Origin: Apricaphanius iberus
Taxonomy: Eukaryota; Chordata; Actinopteri; Cyprinodontiformes; Aphaniidae
Reading direction: 5' to 3'
Assembly (NCBI GenBank): GCA_028564705.1
Contig: JAPXFQ010002671.1
Span: forward strand, 1,426,001 to 1,490,000
Length of the DNA: 64,000 bases
Positions within the stretch are counted from its first letter, which is position 1. Every line of letters begins with the position of its first letter. The translations under genes and the position numbers were made by a program. The notes beneath the pieces were generated by a model. It was given only the letters and a program-made list of their open reading frames with translations, was not told where the DNA came from and made no database searches. Below are positions 37,893 through 50,858 of the stretch, piece after piece.

Positions 37893-38078
37893 CCACCCTA
37901 AATTATGGTGACGAGCTTTGGGTATGGACTGAAAGAAAGAGATAGTAGAAACGAGCAGCTCAAATGGGTTTCCTCCACAGGGTCTCTGGGCTCCGCAGGG
38001 TGTCTGGGCTCTACCTTGGAGATAGGGTGAAAAGTTTGATCATCCAAGAAGGGCTCAGAATAGAGCTGCTGTTCCTGA
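37893..38078 (+). pseudogene. 3' end of a non-LTR retrotransposon ORF (decayed LINE)
   Basis: One frame reads YVPTLNYGDELWVWTERKR then a stop. A shifted frame continues with AQMGFLHRVSGL, then GDRVKSLIIQEGLRIELL. These match the C-terminal tail of fish LINE ORFs of the type ELWVMTER...AAEMGFLRRVSGL...DRVRSS. A short RRVSGL duplication has been added. It is broken by a stop and a frame change and is not functional. The clade (RTE/Rex-like) is not certain. Confidence 0.7.
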
Positions 38079-39480
38079 ATAATTAATTTTTTACTTGCAA
38101 TCTTAAGAACAAAGAAATGTCTTCAACATAAGAATGAGTGAAACTACAATTTCGTTAGTTTAAAAAAAGCTTTAAGCTTTAATCAGTTCAATTTTCCTAC
38201 ATTTTATATTTTGAACGTTTTTTTAGTTTAAGATTTCATGTTTTCATATTCAAATACTTTTTTTATCATGTAAAAAAAATCCGTTTCAAAGCTTTTTGAC
38301 CCTGATCTGATGGTAACATGATGGACAGCAAGCACCACATGGTTAAAGTTTCTAGCATTATTCTGTTTTATTCACGAAACGTAGGAAGTTTGCATAGCTT
38401 ATTAGTTTAGTTTTTCGACGACATAAGACTGAGCATAAAATACAAAACTAGTAGCCAGATGACTTGCAGATTTTTGTATGAAAGGATACACTCAATTTAT
38501 TTTTAAAATGATTATCAACAATCCTTTAAGCATTGGATTTTTCGACATGCACAAACTATCCTGATCTGCATTTCTCCCCAATATGACCACTCCTCGTCCC
38601 AACGGATACTGGTAGCGAATTTTCGAAATGTCCTTGGTTAAGGGCAAAGTACTGCATTCTGCGGATTATGATTGGTTATTGGTCCTAAATGTTGTAATTT
38701 ATAAATTGATCACCTAAGGTTTAGGTAAGGATCATTAAACCTTAGGGTTAGTTGAAAAATTAAAAAAATCAACCGGGCTAGCCAATCAGAGGCGAGAAAG
38801 GTGTGACCTTGCCCCCTAATCAAGGACATTTCCAATATTTGCACACTTCTAGACAGGTAAGCATCTGTTTTTACCAACATACTGCCCAGTGTCATACTTT
38901 ATATGAATCCACAGCAGTGATATTAGGTGCGATACAGGGCTGGGTAATATGGCCTTAAATGAATATCACAATATTAAGCAGTTCACCTCAATACACCACA
39001 ACCAAAAACAAACTTTACTCTCAAGATGGGGCTGTTGATTCTCTTCTTCCCCAACCAGCTCTACCTCGGATTCAATATTTGAATCCTCCCCCTTTTGCTC
39101 AGTCTCTCTTCGAGTGTTGCCAACTCCTCAGCATGGAAACAGATACTGGCTGTCCCATAAGTCATTTTTTACTTTACTAAATTACCCCATTGCCTTAATT
39201 TCATTATATGCATGTAATTATAATAGATGCAGTAGGTAAGGGGAATAATTAACCACTGTAAATAAAACACTTGAGTAAGCATCCTGTACTTTGCTCTGGC
39301 CTCTGAATAGGGAAAATTGTTGAATGAAACAGAGCTGAGATTTTTAGTGGTTTAATTTTGAAGCTATATTGTCTGATACACTGAAGTAGCTCTGAACAGT
39401 TCTCACTATGTTAAGCCTTTTAAAAGTCCCCCACGGCTTGTAATCACAACATGTAAGTGGTTAACCGTTTTCTATAAAAT
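38079..39480. other. Intron sequence, nothing recognised
   Basis: AT-rich; short open frames only. Confidence 0.4.
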
Positions 39481-39489
39481 TATTGAATT

Positions 39490-40215
39490 GTCTGTTCTTT
39501 TCTCCAGGTATTTGAATGAAGGAGCCGTTCCACCATCCAGCACACCTGTTGGGTCACACACACAGCCATTGGGTGGTGCTAACTTGCCCTCTTCCACCGG
39601 AAGAACTGCAACAGAACCTACAAATAGAGGTGCTCAGCCAGCCGTTCTTCCTTAGCCAAGCAGCCTCCTCGCCGGGGGTTGACACAGACAAGACCCTCGC
39701 TTCATTCCCTCAGAGCTTTGACCGAGCTCTGATAGGGGAGGCCCACATCAAAGAATCTTCCTTCGCGGGTGAAGGAGGAGCTCATTCAAGCAACATTGAC
39801 ACACGACCGATCAGGTGACCGAAAAACATTGATTAACAAACTCCGTTGTTCTGCCTAAACTCTACAGACCGTTCCTAAATCTGCCTGTGGCCGCGAAAGA
39901 AACGGGAGCCTGTACTGCATGCCTGAACCTGCTGGAGGCCGCGTCCCCTCGTGCCAGAGCCGGTAAGAATTGCATGCTGGAAAGCTGCCAAAGGTAACTG
40001 TTTGCCAATGAAAGAAGTTGGAGCTGATTGTTGCCTAGTCAAATCGGAAGACAGGCCACCGGCAACTCCAGTGGCAAGCCGCCACATAGCTGAGATCCGA
40101 GAGGAGGGAATCTACGCAGAGGCCAGCCCGCTAATTAGCTTGGCAACCCCTTTGTTAGCCTGCCGGCTGACAACCATCAAGCTTCCCCCTCGACCACGGA
40201 GAAAACTGTAAAACT
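39490..40215. other. Unidentified GC-rich block
   Basis: About 700 bp of markedly higher GC than the flanks. It has plus-strand frames at 39516-39818 (100 aa, starting MKEPFHHPAHLLGHTHSHW) and 39951-40211 (86 aa, MPEPVRIACWKAAKGNC) and a minus frame at 39875-40087. None shows a domain that I recognise. It may be an old retroelement fragment or an untranslated exon; no terminal repeats were seen. Confidence 0.3.
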
Positions 40216-41129
40216 TTAATCGTTTCTTTACGGTCTGTTTGGGCAGAGGCAAATTAGTTTGGGATCAGTAATTTTAAAGGTGTGTGATTTACTGATGTTA
40301 ACCATTCTTCTGTTATAGCCCACTGATCACAGGGTCATTTCTTGCTGCAGAAGTAAAGATTAAACGCTACAAAATATACACTCCAGTAATAAAATTATTG
40401 GTTGCTCTGTATTTGCAGTGAAAAGTCAACACATATAAGTGTTAAACACGTTATCCTTTGCAAGCATTCCAATAAAAGCTTTGCATGTTGAGTCAGGAAA
40501 TACACATGGCTAAGCATTTTAAGACTCTCTCTGCTTTTATCTTAATCTAAAAGGAATTTGGACCAATCACCAAGAGCCATTCAAGATTGAAATTAAAGAA
40601 GTTGTTTTAGGTGGTTTATTTATATCTGGAACCACTTCAAAGATAACCTCACAAAGGTTTAAAACCAATAACCAGCCCCCTGTCAGGTCAGGGTAAAAAA
40701 AAAATTGAACTTGACAAAAAGGATTTTAATTAAAAAACATAAAATCAGAAACTAAAATAAAAAAAAGAATTTTGTAATTAAGAAAACCAAACTGATTTTT
40801 TTTTTCAGTTTCAAGTAGATTTTTCAAGAATGCAATAATTATAATCCTATTTTGGCACAATAAAAGTGGCTCTGGCCTCTGGTTTGGATGCCTCCCTGAT
40901 GAGATGTTTCTTGTGACATCCTACTGGGGGGGGGATGCCAAAATGCAAGCCACAGTTTTACAAAACTAAAATACAAAAACTGTGTCCTTAAGCATGTTTT
41001 CAATGAAAAGGTGTCTAAATTAGCTCGATTATAAGTCTGATAATTCACTTTGTGTTTTGTTTCTAATCGTTTCAAATAAAGTTTCAGATCCTGATCTGAA
41101 TGAGTTATGAGTTAAAATTCTGATAATTT
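40216..41129. other. Intron sequence, nothing recognised
   Basis: A-rich tracts near 40695, 40760 and 40800; no gene. Confidence 0.4.
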
Positions 41130-41420
41130 TAATCTAAGTGCATCAAGCAGTCATTGGGCGAGAGGCAGGGTACAACCTTGACAGGTTATCAGTCCATAAC
41201 AAGGCAACATAGAGACACACAGAACAAACAACCATGCACACACATAAGAACACACACATATGCACTTAAGGACAGTTTAAAGAATAGACATGTTTTTGGA
41301 CTGTAGGATGAAGCCAGAGTACCTCGAAGCCTGTCATGCGCACAGGGTGAGAACATGCAATCTCCATGCAAAAGACCCCTGGCTGGGATTTGAACCCAGG
41401 ACTTTCTTGTTGCAGCCCTA
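41130..41420. repeat. Teleost interspersed repeat of the fish LINE/SINE-tail type
   Basis: Segments in order: gggcgagaggcagggtacaa, ggttatcagtccataacaag, a CA-rich stretch, atgtttttggactgtaggat, gagaacatgcaatctccatg and ggatttgaacccaggacttt. This order is a very common fish repeat. The gatttgaaccc block resembles a B box but there is no tRNA structure. Confidence 0.75.
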
Positions 41421-43859
41421 ATTTTAATCCAAGTGTGTTTAAAAAAGCAGAATAACTTTTGAATACATTGATCTATGTTATCAGGGATGTAAACATATAT
41501 GAAAAACAACAGCTGAACCAAAAATATAGCTTGGATATTGGAAGACCTGCATCTAACAAAATCCTTTACCATCCTAAACCCAAATGTCTGACTAGGTTTG
41601 TGAATAAGAAAAAAAAAATAATTTTTCCACCTTTCTTTGGGAAATTCCTGTCCTGTGTACAGGAAACAAGTACAGACAAAAAATACAACTAAAACTAAAC
41701 AATTTCTTTGAAGGCTACACTGTCATGATAAAGTGTCTACTAAAACAAAATTACTTCAATTTTTTGTCTATCTGACATTTCAGAGTTGCAGAATCATCAC
41801 CTATGGCAAGGAAACATATGAAGACCTGTTCCACCTATACCCAGACACATTCAACTCTGCTTTCAGTGAATATTTCGGTTTTTTGTACTTTCCTACCTTG
41901 TCTTTGCTTCATAACTCCTTCCCATTGATCATAGGAGTTGGTTTCCTCTTGGAGCTTCACAATCAGACGTGTTATTCCGCCCACATCCCGTATGGCACAG
42001 AATAAATCAGAGGTTGCAACTCCTCAGTGGGAGCGCTCTTTGATGACACTAACCTGATTGAAATATCACAGCAGCTGTGAGGTGGGAAGCTACAGAGTTG
42101 TGGCTGTAAGGTACCATAAAAAGTGATGGGATGCATTCTTTTGAAAGAATAATAGAGGGCATCATTTTACTCAACTCCATGCTACCAGCCCAGGCTCCAG
42201 GTATTAATTTAGACGTTGCAATTCATTCTCCAGAGAAAGTCATTACGTGACTGATCTGCGGCTAATTTCCAAGTTCACCTTGTTGATGTTAAATAAAACT
42301 GCAAATCCAATTTCTCAGGTTTTCTGCTGTACTTTTAAAGGTACATATAGCATGGAAGAGCTCCATGAATTACACGATTCACTAATAGAAACGTTGAGGC
42401 TCTACATTGCTCAGCTATTATGAAGATGAAAGCTATGGGAGAGGTTAGGTGGGGTGAGTGGATCACAAGGCTCCTTGCACTTTTTAATTATGACCCCAAA
42501 CTCAATTACTTTGCAACCTGGTGGTTTAAACAGCCATGGGGAAATTGCTCCAATAGAGTCACAGTGCTTGTGATTAAAGCATGCTCACTTTGCAACAGCA
42601 AAACAATGCTGCAGATGAATCCCTGAGCTCACAGGAAATTAATGATGGTTAGAAGCACCGGGAAACAGTCAAGTTCCTGTGGTTGACTTTTACATGTGGG
42701 GTATACCTGTAAATAGAGCATAGCCGACAAAAGTGCAATGCTATAACAGCAAAAATAGAAATAATAAAAATAAAAAAATCATACCAGAGATGCTGGTTGA
42801 GATAAAACAAATTTGAAAAAGTGTTCGATAAGTCTTCCTATACTATTGTTTTATTGGTAATTTAACTAATTCATCCAGAAAGTTTGGGTTCAACTAAAGA
42901 GTTGAGCATGTATTTACTTCAAATCTTTCATTTTAGGTTATTTAAAAGTACCAAGGATATCAGAACCAAGCAGCCAGCCATGAGACGATGACCTCTGTAA
43001 AACTGTTAGAATAGTTTAAATTCAGATTTCATTGTCATCTTGATGGGAGGGCTGACATGGGGAACGACAGGGGTCTGCAAGATATTTAGACAGGTTGTAA
43101 GATTTTTGTTCTACATAGAGCTGATTTGTTTTTTTTTACTCTTGTTTGCAACTTTGGATGACCTTATCTAATTCCAAGTATTGGCTCAAGGTCTTGATCG
43201 CTGCATAATGAATGTGGCTAATATTGGAGAAGCTGACTACACTAAACTCCCAATTCCTGTTGCTAATCTAAACTTTTTTTTCCCAGCTGAAGTCATCTGT
43301 TGTAATGGTATTGTGTTCCACTTATTCCCAATCTTATGTCAGAGGGTGAATGGTAAAAGAGGGACCATCCAATGCAAGCAGTTGTGCCTCTAACCTAAGC
43401 CAATGTATGGAAGAAGCTTATTTCGGCCATAGGTGAGTTGGAACATCGACTAGAAGAGCTTTTGGCTCAGCTTTTTCTAAACTACAACAGACACTGAGAC
43501 CAACAGCTGATCTGGAGGGAGCAACACACTTCGTCTATTTGTGAACTACGACCATATTATCTTTTGAGCTTCTACTATGACTGTTGTCTGCAAAGGTGGT
43601 AGCAATATTATCAAAATATCTCTGCAGAGAAGAATAGAGGTTTTGGTTACCTTGTGGGCTGCTGGGGCCACACTATGTTGATGCTTGATTATTTCCAGGC
43701 CTGCAAATTCAAAAATCTCTAAAAAAGAACCTGTCTGACAACTTAAAGGAGGATAAAATACATCAAAAAGCAACCATTTATGCATAAATCTAAAAGTCAT
43801 TAACAATTATTAATCTGGAAAGGATTACAATTCATGTCTAAGACTTTAATACACCATTA
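41421..43859. other. Intron sequence, nothing recognised
   Basis: No coding or repeat structure recognised. Confidence 0.4.
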
Positions 43860-44060
43860 AACTACAGTGAGAACAATTATCCACAATTAAGAAATGTGGA
43901 ACAGTGGTGAACCATTCTAGTAGTGTGCTGACTACCAACAATATTCCTAAAGTGTGTAAAGTGATTAACGAGGAAGTCACAAAAGAACAAAAAAACATCT
44001 ACAACATGGCAGGCTTCCAGTCTGTGCAAATCTGGGCTGTAAAAAAAAAAAAAATCACAG
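43860..44060 (+). pseudogene. Tc1-like transposase N-terminal scrap
   Basis: The segment aacagtggtgaaccattcta, preceded by codons resembling TVRTIIHN, and the later gaagtcacaaaagaacaaaa match the helix-turn-helix end of fish Tc1-like transposases. Frames are broken and a poly-A tract at 44041-44053 ends the similarity. Confidence 0.55.
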
Positions 44061-47000
44061 CCGTGATAGAATAAATCATATCAGTATCAGGAAAAAAATG
44101 TTGATTGTGGCATGCCTGGTTGTAAAAAATTGTAATTTGTCTCTCCTCTGCATATTATAATGCTATGGGCAGGTCTGAAAGATTCTAAAGGCATTGCAAT
44201 CTTCAGAGGCCCCCCTTATGGCACAAGAAAGTACTTAAGGAGAAGTCAAAGTGCCTGTGCTGTCATACTTATGATCTAAAATTATTTTAGCCAGATTTTA
44301 AAACAGCATAAAATATCATAATATCACTAATACATTTTAAGGTTGTGCCACTAGAGAGAGCATACGCCCCAAACTACAACAGCTGAACCACACAGTAGAC
44401 CATTAATGCATTATTTGGTCATGGGGCCCTAAACAGCCAGACTTTTAATATCCCTTTGGTTTTGATGGCTTTAACAACAGAACGAAAAAAGGCAATTGTT
44501 TCCTTCCATGAGGAAGATTTACCCTTTTTGAGTAATTCCTTTAAAATTCTTTACAATTGAATTAATGAAGTCAGAAGCGGACATGTTCGATCAGAGATGA
44601 GCTTTAATCGAAACATTATCAGTAGTTTTTTTTTATTATAAATTTCTTACATCTCTGTTAATTAGGCCAGTTTCTCTGCACTTGTTAAAAGGTAGATGTT
44701 TGTGAGAGCAAAATCTTTATTCATAAGCATTTCATAAGAAAAGTAGAAGGAATTAGAAGCAGTGCAGTGTTAATGTTTCTTCATGTTGAGGGTGAACTTG
44801 TATGTTTACTGTTTATTAAAAAGGGAATATGTGAGTGGTATTTACTCAAAAACTTGGTGCCTTTTGGTCCATCAAAGGCAGGTTTTCCATGTTTAAAGCA
44901 TACTCTTAAAGACGGGATATTTAGATAAAAGCTTAGACTGCAAAAATTGGTGTAAATACAATTTGATTTGGTTTTAATGAGGTCCACAAGCTACAGTAAA
45001 CATTTGCACCGACACCCAGAAACTCTTAAGTACACCACATGTTCCTAGCCTAAAAAAAGAGCTGATTTAACTTCAACTATTGAGAGTGGACACGATAAAA
45101 GGAGGAAATCGTTGTTCAATTATAGACAGAACAACTCTCCTCCAAATGCTTTTAAAGGCTTTTTGACATTTGGTAGATTTTTACCTCCAGCTACTCTGAC
45201 ACTTCAATGCCCAGTTAGTGACATTTCTTAACAATGAAGATTTCAGTTTATGTTATAGTCGTGCAGAGTGTAGATATACCCCCCCAAAAATGATCAACTA
45301 TTTCAATACTGTGTTGACTGACAAATGTAAAAATGCTTTTAGAGTTTGAAGTCATTACTCTGGTTTATCAAGGTGTTATGGTCTTTATTCTACATTTAAT
45401 CAGGTTTCTGTTTAATTGAATTTAGGACGCATTTAGACTTTCTAGTGAAGAGATCTCGAATTTTAAAACAAAATACATATTTTCCACATTGACCTCGATT
45501 TATTTTGTTAATTCCTTTGGCTCCCACAGTATTGAGTTCTAAGATTGTGGCATTTTCTCCTTTGTTTCAATCTTTTATTGGAAGTCCATCAGTTATTAAT
45601 GTCTCTAAAATTAATAAAATACCAAACAACATCTGTCATTTATTTCATGAAAAAATGGGTTTCACATCAAAAGATCAATATGAAACATGAAATTACAGCT
45701 ATTAGTCCTTTGAGGCTTACAACCATGTTACACATGTATAGTTAAACTGCACTGAAGTTTGATGGTCAGGTTTTCTCTTCATCTTGGTTAAGGTGAGTTG
45801 AGTGAGTCTTTATGTAATCAAATTATAGGCTCAGGACATCCAAGGACCTGGAGGAAGTATTTAATATATGATGAATGTTTAACCGTGTAGTTAAGTTCAG
45901 CTGGGCATCCTCTGTTTGGTTTTAAAAGGGAAAAAATTTATATTTGACAAAAAGCAATGAAAAATGAGAGAGTCACTACATGAAATCACAAAGACCCCAG
46001 TTCAACAAACATGTTTAGATGTGTATTTGTAGATTCCTTTTAAAAAGGAAAAAAGACAATTAGAAAAAGGATCCTCAGATCATAGTAGCTGTTGCAATAA
46101 GCAGAATGAAGTCTATATGTGTAATTTTAGACATTTAAACAGGATAATCTGGACAGAAAATAGCCCTCAAAAAAATGTTCTTTGTTTTGTTATAATTAAA
46201 TCAGTATTAGTATTATTAAGAAAAAATAAAAAGCATATTTTTATCAAACTGTCTTCATACATTTCACTCATTAGAATGGATTTAGAAATAAACCAAACTA
46301 AACAAACAGCATTTTTAGGATGAAAAAAATGCTGTGCTTTGGAGCCTTAAATAAGGAATGATTAGGAATCATTTTTGGAAACTCTATGGTATTCTGCATA
46401 AATAATGATATAAGATTCAATTATGAGAAATAATTCCATGATCACCAGCAACAAATCCATGATCAAATGATTTCCGCTTGTTCCTTTGAGAGTAACTCTG
46501 TGTTTAATGCCCAAATCCTCTTTAATACTTCCACAGGAAAATTACTGAAATGCCTTCAATGAAAAATAGTTAAATCGAGACAGTAAAGGCTCCAAAAGTG
46601 CAAATATTTTGCAGGTAATAATAATCTGTTTAGAGCTCAGAGGTAGTGCTTCTCTAAGGAAAATCACTGAGTTTGTGCCAATGTGGAGACTTCCTTGTCT
46701 GTGACCGTTCAAGCTTTCCATCACTGAGAAAGGCCATTTAATTTAGAAAGGGCAAAACCATTTTGATGTCTAAAAATATCTTGCATCATTTCCTACACGA
46801 ATCACACCTAAACGGAAGCTTGAACTGAAAATTTAGGTTTCAAAGCTCTCAATGAAAAGTCAGGAACAGGTAACCTAAGAAGTCAGAAGTATCTAACATA
46901 TTAAACATCAATATATGGCCTTAATATATGGTAATACATGTTTTGATGCTGTACATGGATATTTTGACATAATGACACAATTCAACTTAATTATTCAAGT

Positions 47001-49090
47001 TTTGCAATCTCATAGAAAATATCTGCCGGAAAATTTCAAGTTTGCAAATGTGCAGAATGAGGTTTGCATGGTCCCCAACTCTTTGGTTCTGCCTACGTTA
47101 ATTACTGCAGTGACAGTAATGAATGTAACTGAAACAGTCATGCAGATTCTTTCGTTCAGTTTATAATTCATAGTATCAGACATAGGAGCAACCCTGGAAA
47201 CTCTAACATAAACATTAACAAAAATGCAATTTTTATGAGTTTACACCAGTCTATGTGCTTGCACAATCAAAATTAAATTAATTTAAAATAAAGCAGCAGT
47301 CTTACTACTTTATCATTAAGGTCAAAGCAATCTGGACCCAAATTAAAATGTTTATCATAAAAACTGTACTGTCCCAAAAGGAGAACTTTTACTTTTGAAT
47401 TTAGTATGAATGCATTTCTTTTATGAAGCAAACAGTAGCTACGGAGATGGCAGAGGTCGGAACGAGATGAAATGAATACTAGTGGCCTCTTACAGAGCCG
47501 CCTGGTGTGAAGTAAATATTCTTCATGGTTTTCTGCCTCGTTCTCTGCTCATGCTGAGCCCATTGCTGTAATGCATTTGTCAGGGGAATTTACCAAGGCC
47601 AGCAAAGTGATCCTAAAATCACTAAGAGGTGACTGACGTCACTAATTTTTAAAAATATTTTACAAGAGAGGAAATATCACAATTTTACTGTGAGTCCAAT
47701 ATAAACATAAAGCTGCTATTCATAGAACTTAAGGCACAATAAACACCTTTTTTGTGGTGAGAGGAACTCAAGCGAATGCTTCCACTAACTCATAACATTA
47801 AATATGAACTTTAATTCCCACAGAAACAATAAAAATAACCCAATTGAGTGACAGACTGTCTCGCTTCATCATCCAGGTGATCTCTCACTATCCAATCAGA
47901 TCAGTGGGTTAAGACTGTCTCAACAATCGCAACCACAACTTCAGAGTCTGTTACTCAGTTTTATGCTGCCCATCTCAAAACAGGATGTTTGCAAAATAAC
48001 CTATATTAGTCTTTTAAATTTAAATATTTATTTAAAACAATTTAAATCTCACTCTGAATGTTGACTACAAGATTGCAAATCTTAATTTATAAAGTTGAAC
48101 AGTGGAAAAAAAATGTGCAAACATCTATGTTGAGCTCAAAATCTTTATGACCTAATATTGAGCCAATATTAATGGCGTATTCTTCTTTTGTGCAAAACAA
48201 CTGGGTGCTGAGATGTAATAGTCTGCAAAACTACATTTAATCCATTCCTTCAGTCTGTTTGGTCCAATTACAGCCTCTAATTTGTAGGGCAGGCAGAATC
48301 CTTCCAAAACAGTGTCCAATCATGCTCACCTAATGAGGGTATCATGATTAGATTTTGCGCATCTCGTTGAAGATGCTTGATGTGGCAAAAAACAACAGCG
48401 TGAGTTGTCCTCTTAACTGAAGCCAAAAATCTCTCACAGCAGAGAAGGGTCAGTCTCTGAATAAAGACTACCATCCCGCTAAGAATCTACAGACAGTGAG
48501 CCTTGACACTTTTCAGAAACATTTTACTTCCCATCAGCATTTAAGAAATAAAACTACAAATATTAATTGAAACAGCATATGGTTTTCAAAACTTGACTGT
48601 GGTAAGTATTGGAAACTCCATACACTGTTAGGGGCTCTTCCATATCTGCATTGTGTAATTTAAAAAAAGAAAGAATAAAAATAATTTCTTAAAGTGAAAA
48701 AAGCATTTCTTATACAAAATTATGTATAAGTGGTTTTACTATTTGACTTGTCAGAATAGGTAGTGACTGTGCTCGTGCATGCACTCTGAGAAAATGTAAT
48801 TGTTTGCACTTAGGGTGATTTTCAAAAATCACAAATTTCTTTAAAGGAAATGCTGGATTTCTAAAATAAATTGTATTCATGTTCAGTTTTGTAATTGTAT
48901 TGGGTAATGAAGCATTTTGAACTAAGTAAAATGAGCCCACCCATGTGTAATCCCATTATCTTGAACAGCCTATGTGCTGCAAAATAGTCTGCGATTCAGT
49001 GGTCAAATTGCCTGCGCTTACACGTGGATGCGACGTCAATCTACAATTCTTGTGCGTTCTTGATTTAACAGGAAGGAAGAGAAAGAACCT
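44061..49090. other. Intron sequence, nothing recognised
   Basis: AT-rich. The stretch 48060-48530 has a less random feel and could be an old DNA transposon, but no motif supports this. Confidence 0.35.
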
Positions 49091-49406
49091 GGGGCCGTAT
49101 TCACAAAGACTCTTATCTTACCGGTAGGTGTTACCCCTAACTCACGCTAAAAGGTCTTACGTCTAAAACGTATTCACAAACGCACTAAGAGCTACTTTTA
49201 TGTAGGACAAATCCCAGTAAAGAGACAGACAGCAGTGTGATTGGTTGTTGAATGACGTGTGAAACCAGGAAATGGAAAACTTCAATGTCGATAAAAAGGT
49301 AATTATGAACAGCGCAAATAGCAGAAATAATGCATGATGACACAATAGCCCAATTACAGAGAGGTTGAAGTTTAAAAACAAAAAAAACGTGAAATGCATC
49401 ATATTA

Positions 49407-49532
49407 TGCGACAGACTGGCGTCCTATCCAGGGTGTACCCTGCCTATAACGCCTGCTGATAGCTGGGATAAGCTCCAGCCCCCCCATGTGACCCTGAATT
49501 GGATGAAAGCAGTATAGATAATGGATGGATGG
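49407..49532 (+). mobile_element. Short 5'-truncated LINE/SINE tail insertion
   Basis: Runs from gcgacagactggcgtcctat through gggtgtaccctgcc and gctgggataagctccagccc to an atggatggatgg tail. It is flanked by exact 13-bp duplications atgcatcatatta at 49394-49406 and 49533-49545, so it is a genuine retroposition event. Confidence 0.88.
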
Positions 49533-49656
49533 ATGCATCATATTAAGGGAGTGATTGCAAGTAGACTAAACAATTAGGCTGTCTAATGAGCACATTAGCC
49601 ACATCTTAAATAGACCCCCCCCCCCACTACCGTGAAAAGCACCTTGTGAACTGAAA

Positions 49657-49939
49657 ATGAGTGGCAAGAAAAGAACAAGGAAACTTAACTGGTCGCAGGA
49701 CCAATTATTACTACTGGCACAGTTGGTACTGGAGAGGAGGACAGTCCTCAAAGAGCAATTCGGAGCCGGGATTACGAATAAGAAGAAAAGGGAGGCATGG
49801 ATGGAAATTAGCAGAAACATAAATGCATCTTATCCAGCGGTGTCTCGAACGTCAGAAGACTGTGAGAAGAGATGGTATTCTCTACAGTCCCAGTGTCGGC
49901 TCGAGATCGCCACTTATAAAAAGGATGCTGCTGCAACAG
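49657..49939 (+). CDS. Myb/SANT-like DNA-binding protein of a Harbinger-type element, first exon
   Basis: The frame starts MSGKKRTRKLNWSQDQLLLL and continues with VLKEQFGAGITNKKKREAW, then SRTSEDCEKRW and YSLQSQCR. This spacing of Trp and basic residues is that of the Myb/SANT-like domain found in Harbinger elements and in host MSANTD-type proteins, where it binds DNA. A donor-like CAG|gtaggc at 49939/49940 suggests an exon end. Reading on to 50043 adds sequence that belongs to the inserted TIR element (which begins at 49969), so the tail of the 128-aa frame is not original. No stop or frameshift occurs in the domain. The downstream exon was not identified. Confidence 0.65.
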
Positions 49940-50040
49940 GTAGGCAATGTCCGTCATACAGGCATCCCCAGGGGCGGACTGGGACAATAATTCAGGCCGG
50001 GAATTTTGTTACATTACCAGTCCACCACCACCCAATTAAC

Positions 50041-50858
50041 TAGTGATGGTAAATTTGATTATTTTTACTGAATCAAATCTGAATGAGTGACTCACTAAAA
50101 TTAATTTGTTTTTTTGAGTAATTTTGAGTCATTGAGTTAGCCGCCCAGGGAGCGCAAAAAATTCACATTTTCACTCACACTTAATTTGTTTCTTGTTTTA
50201 GGTTAATCCTGCTGCTAAGATGAGTGAATAAAAAAAAAAGAATTATCTTATAGAGCAAAAAAAAATAAGATTTCTAAAGGGAACATTTATTTTCCTTTCA
50301 GTAGAATATTAATACAATTTCTGATAAATAGAAAAGGAAAAGTGAATCAAAAAAAAATAAAAATCCAAAATATAAATTTTAAAAAAAAAGCTAGTTGCCA
50401 ACCAAAAAGAAGAAGAAAAAAAAAAGTGAGCTGGGTGAGTTGTTTCATTTTGTTCAGCTCGTGAGCTGTGAGCTGGGTGGGATGGAACGATTCATTCACG
50501 CTTTGACTCAGCACTGGACATTGCAAGCTAGCTCTGTTTAGGTCTTGGAAAGGAAGGGGTGAGTAACTCAGTGGACTGTTAGCATGTTAGCAGAGCAATG
50601 CTGCTGTGAACTAATGAGTTATTCTCGTGATGTGAGCTTTGTACTCAGGGATTTTTCTTCCAGCCCAGAGCAGAAATGTTTTTTGTTTTTTTTAATTGGC
50701 TGTTTTTTTTCTCCCGAGAATTTGATAAAAACTACTAACGAAATATTACCTGGAATGAGTCAGTAAATGAGTCACTTGTGGTAGTGAATCATGATTCACA
50801 AGTCAGTAAAGTGATTTTCGAGTTTTGAACGATTCATTCATGACTCGCACATCACTGA
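50041..50858. mobile_element. MITE with tagtgatg ends
   Basis: Left tagtgatgg, right catcactga, with subterminal aatgagtgactcact and cgattcattcatgactcgc arrays of related short motifs (gagtc/gactc). The family is common in fish. Target duplications are not clear, so borders are approximate. Confidence 0.45.
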
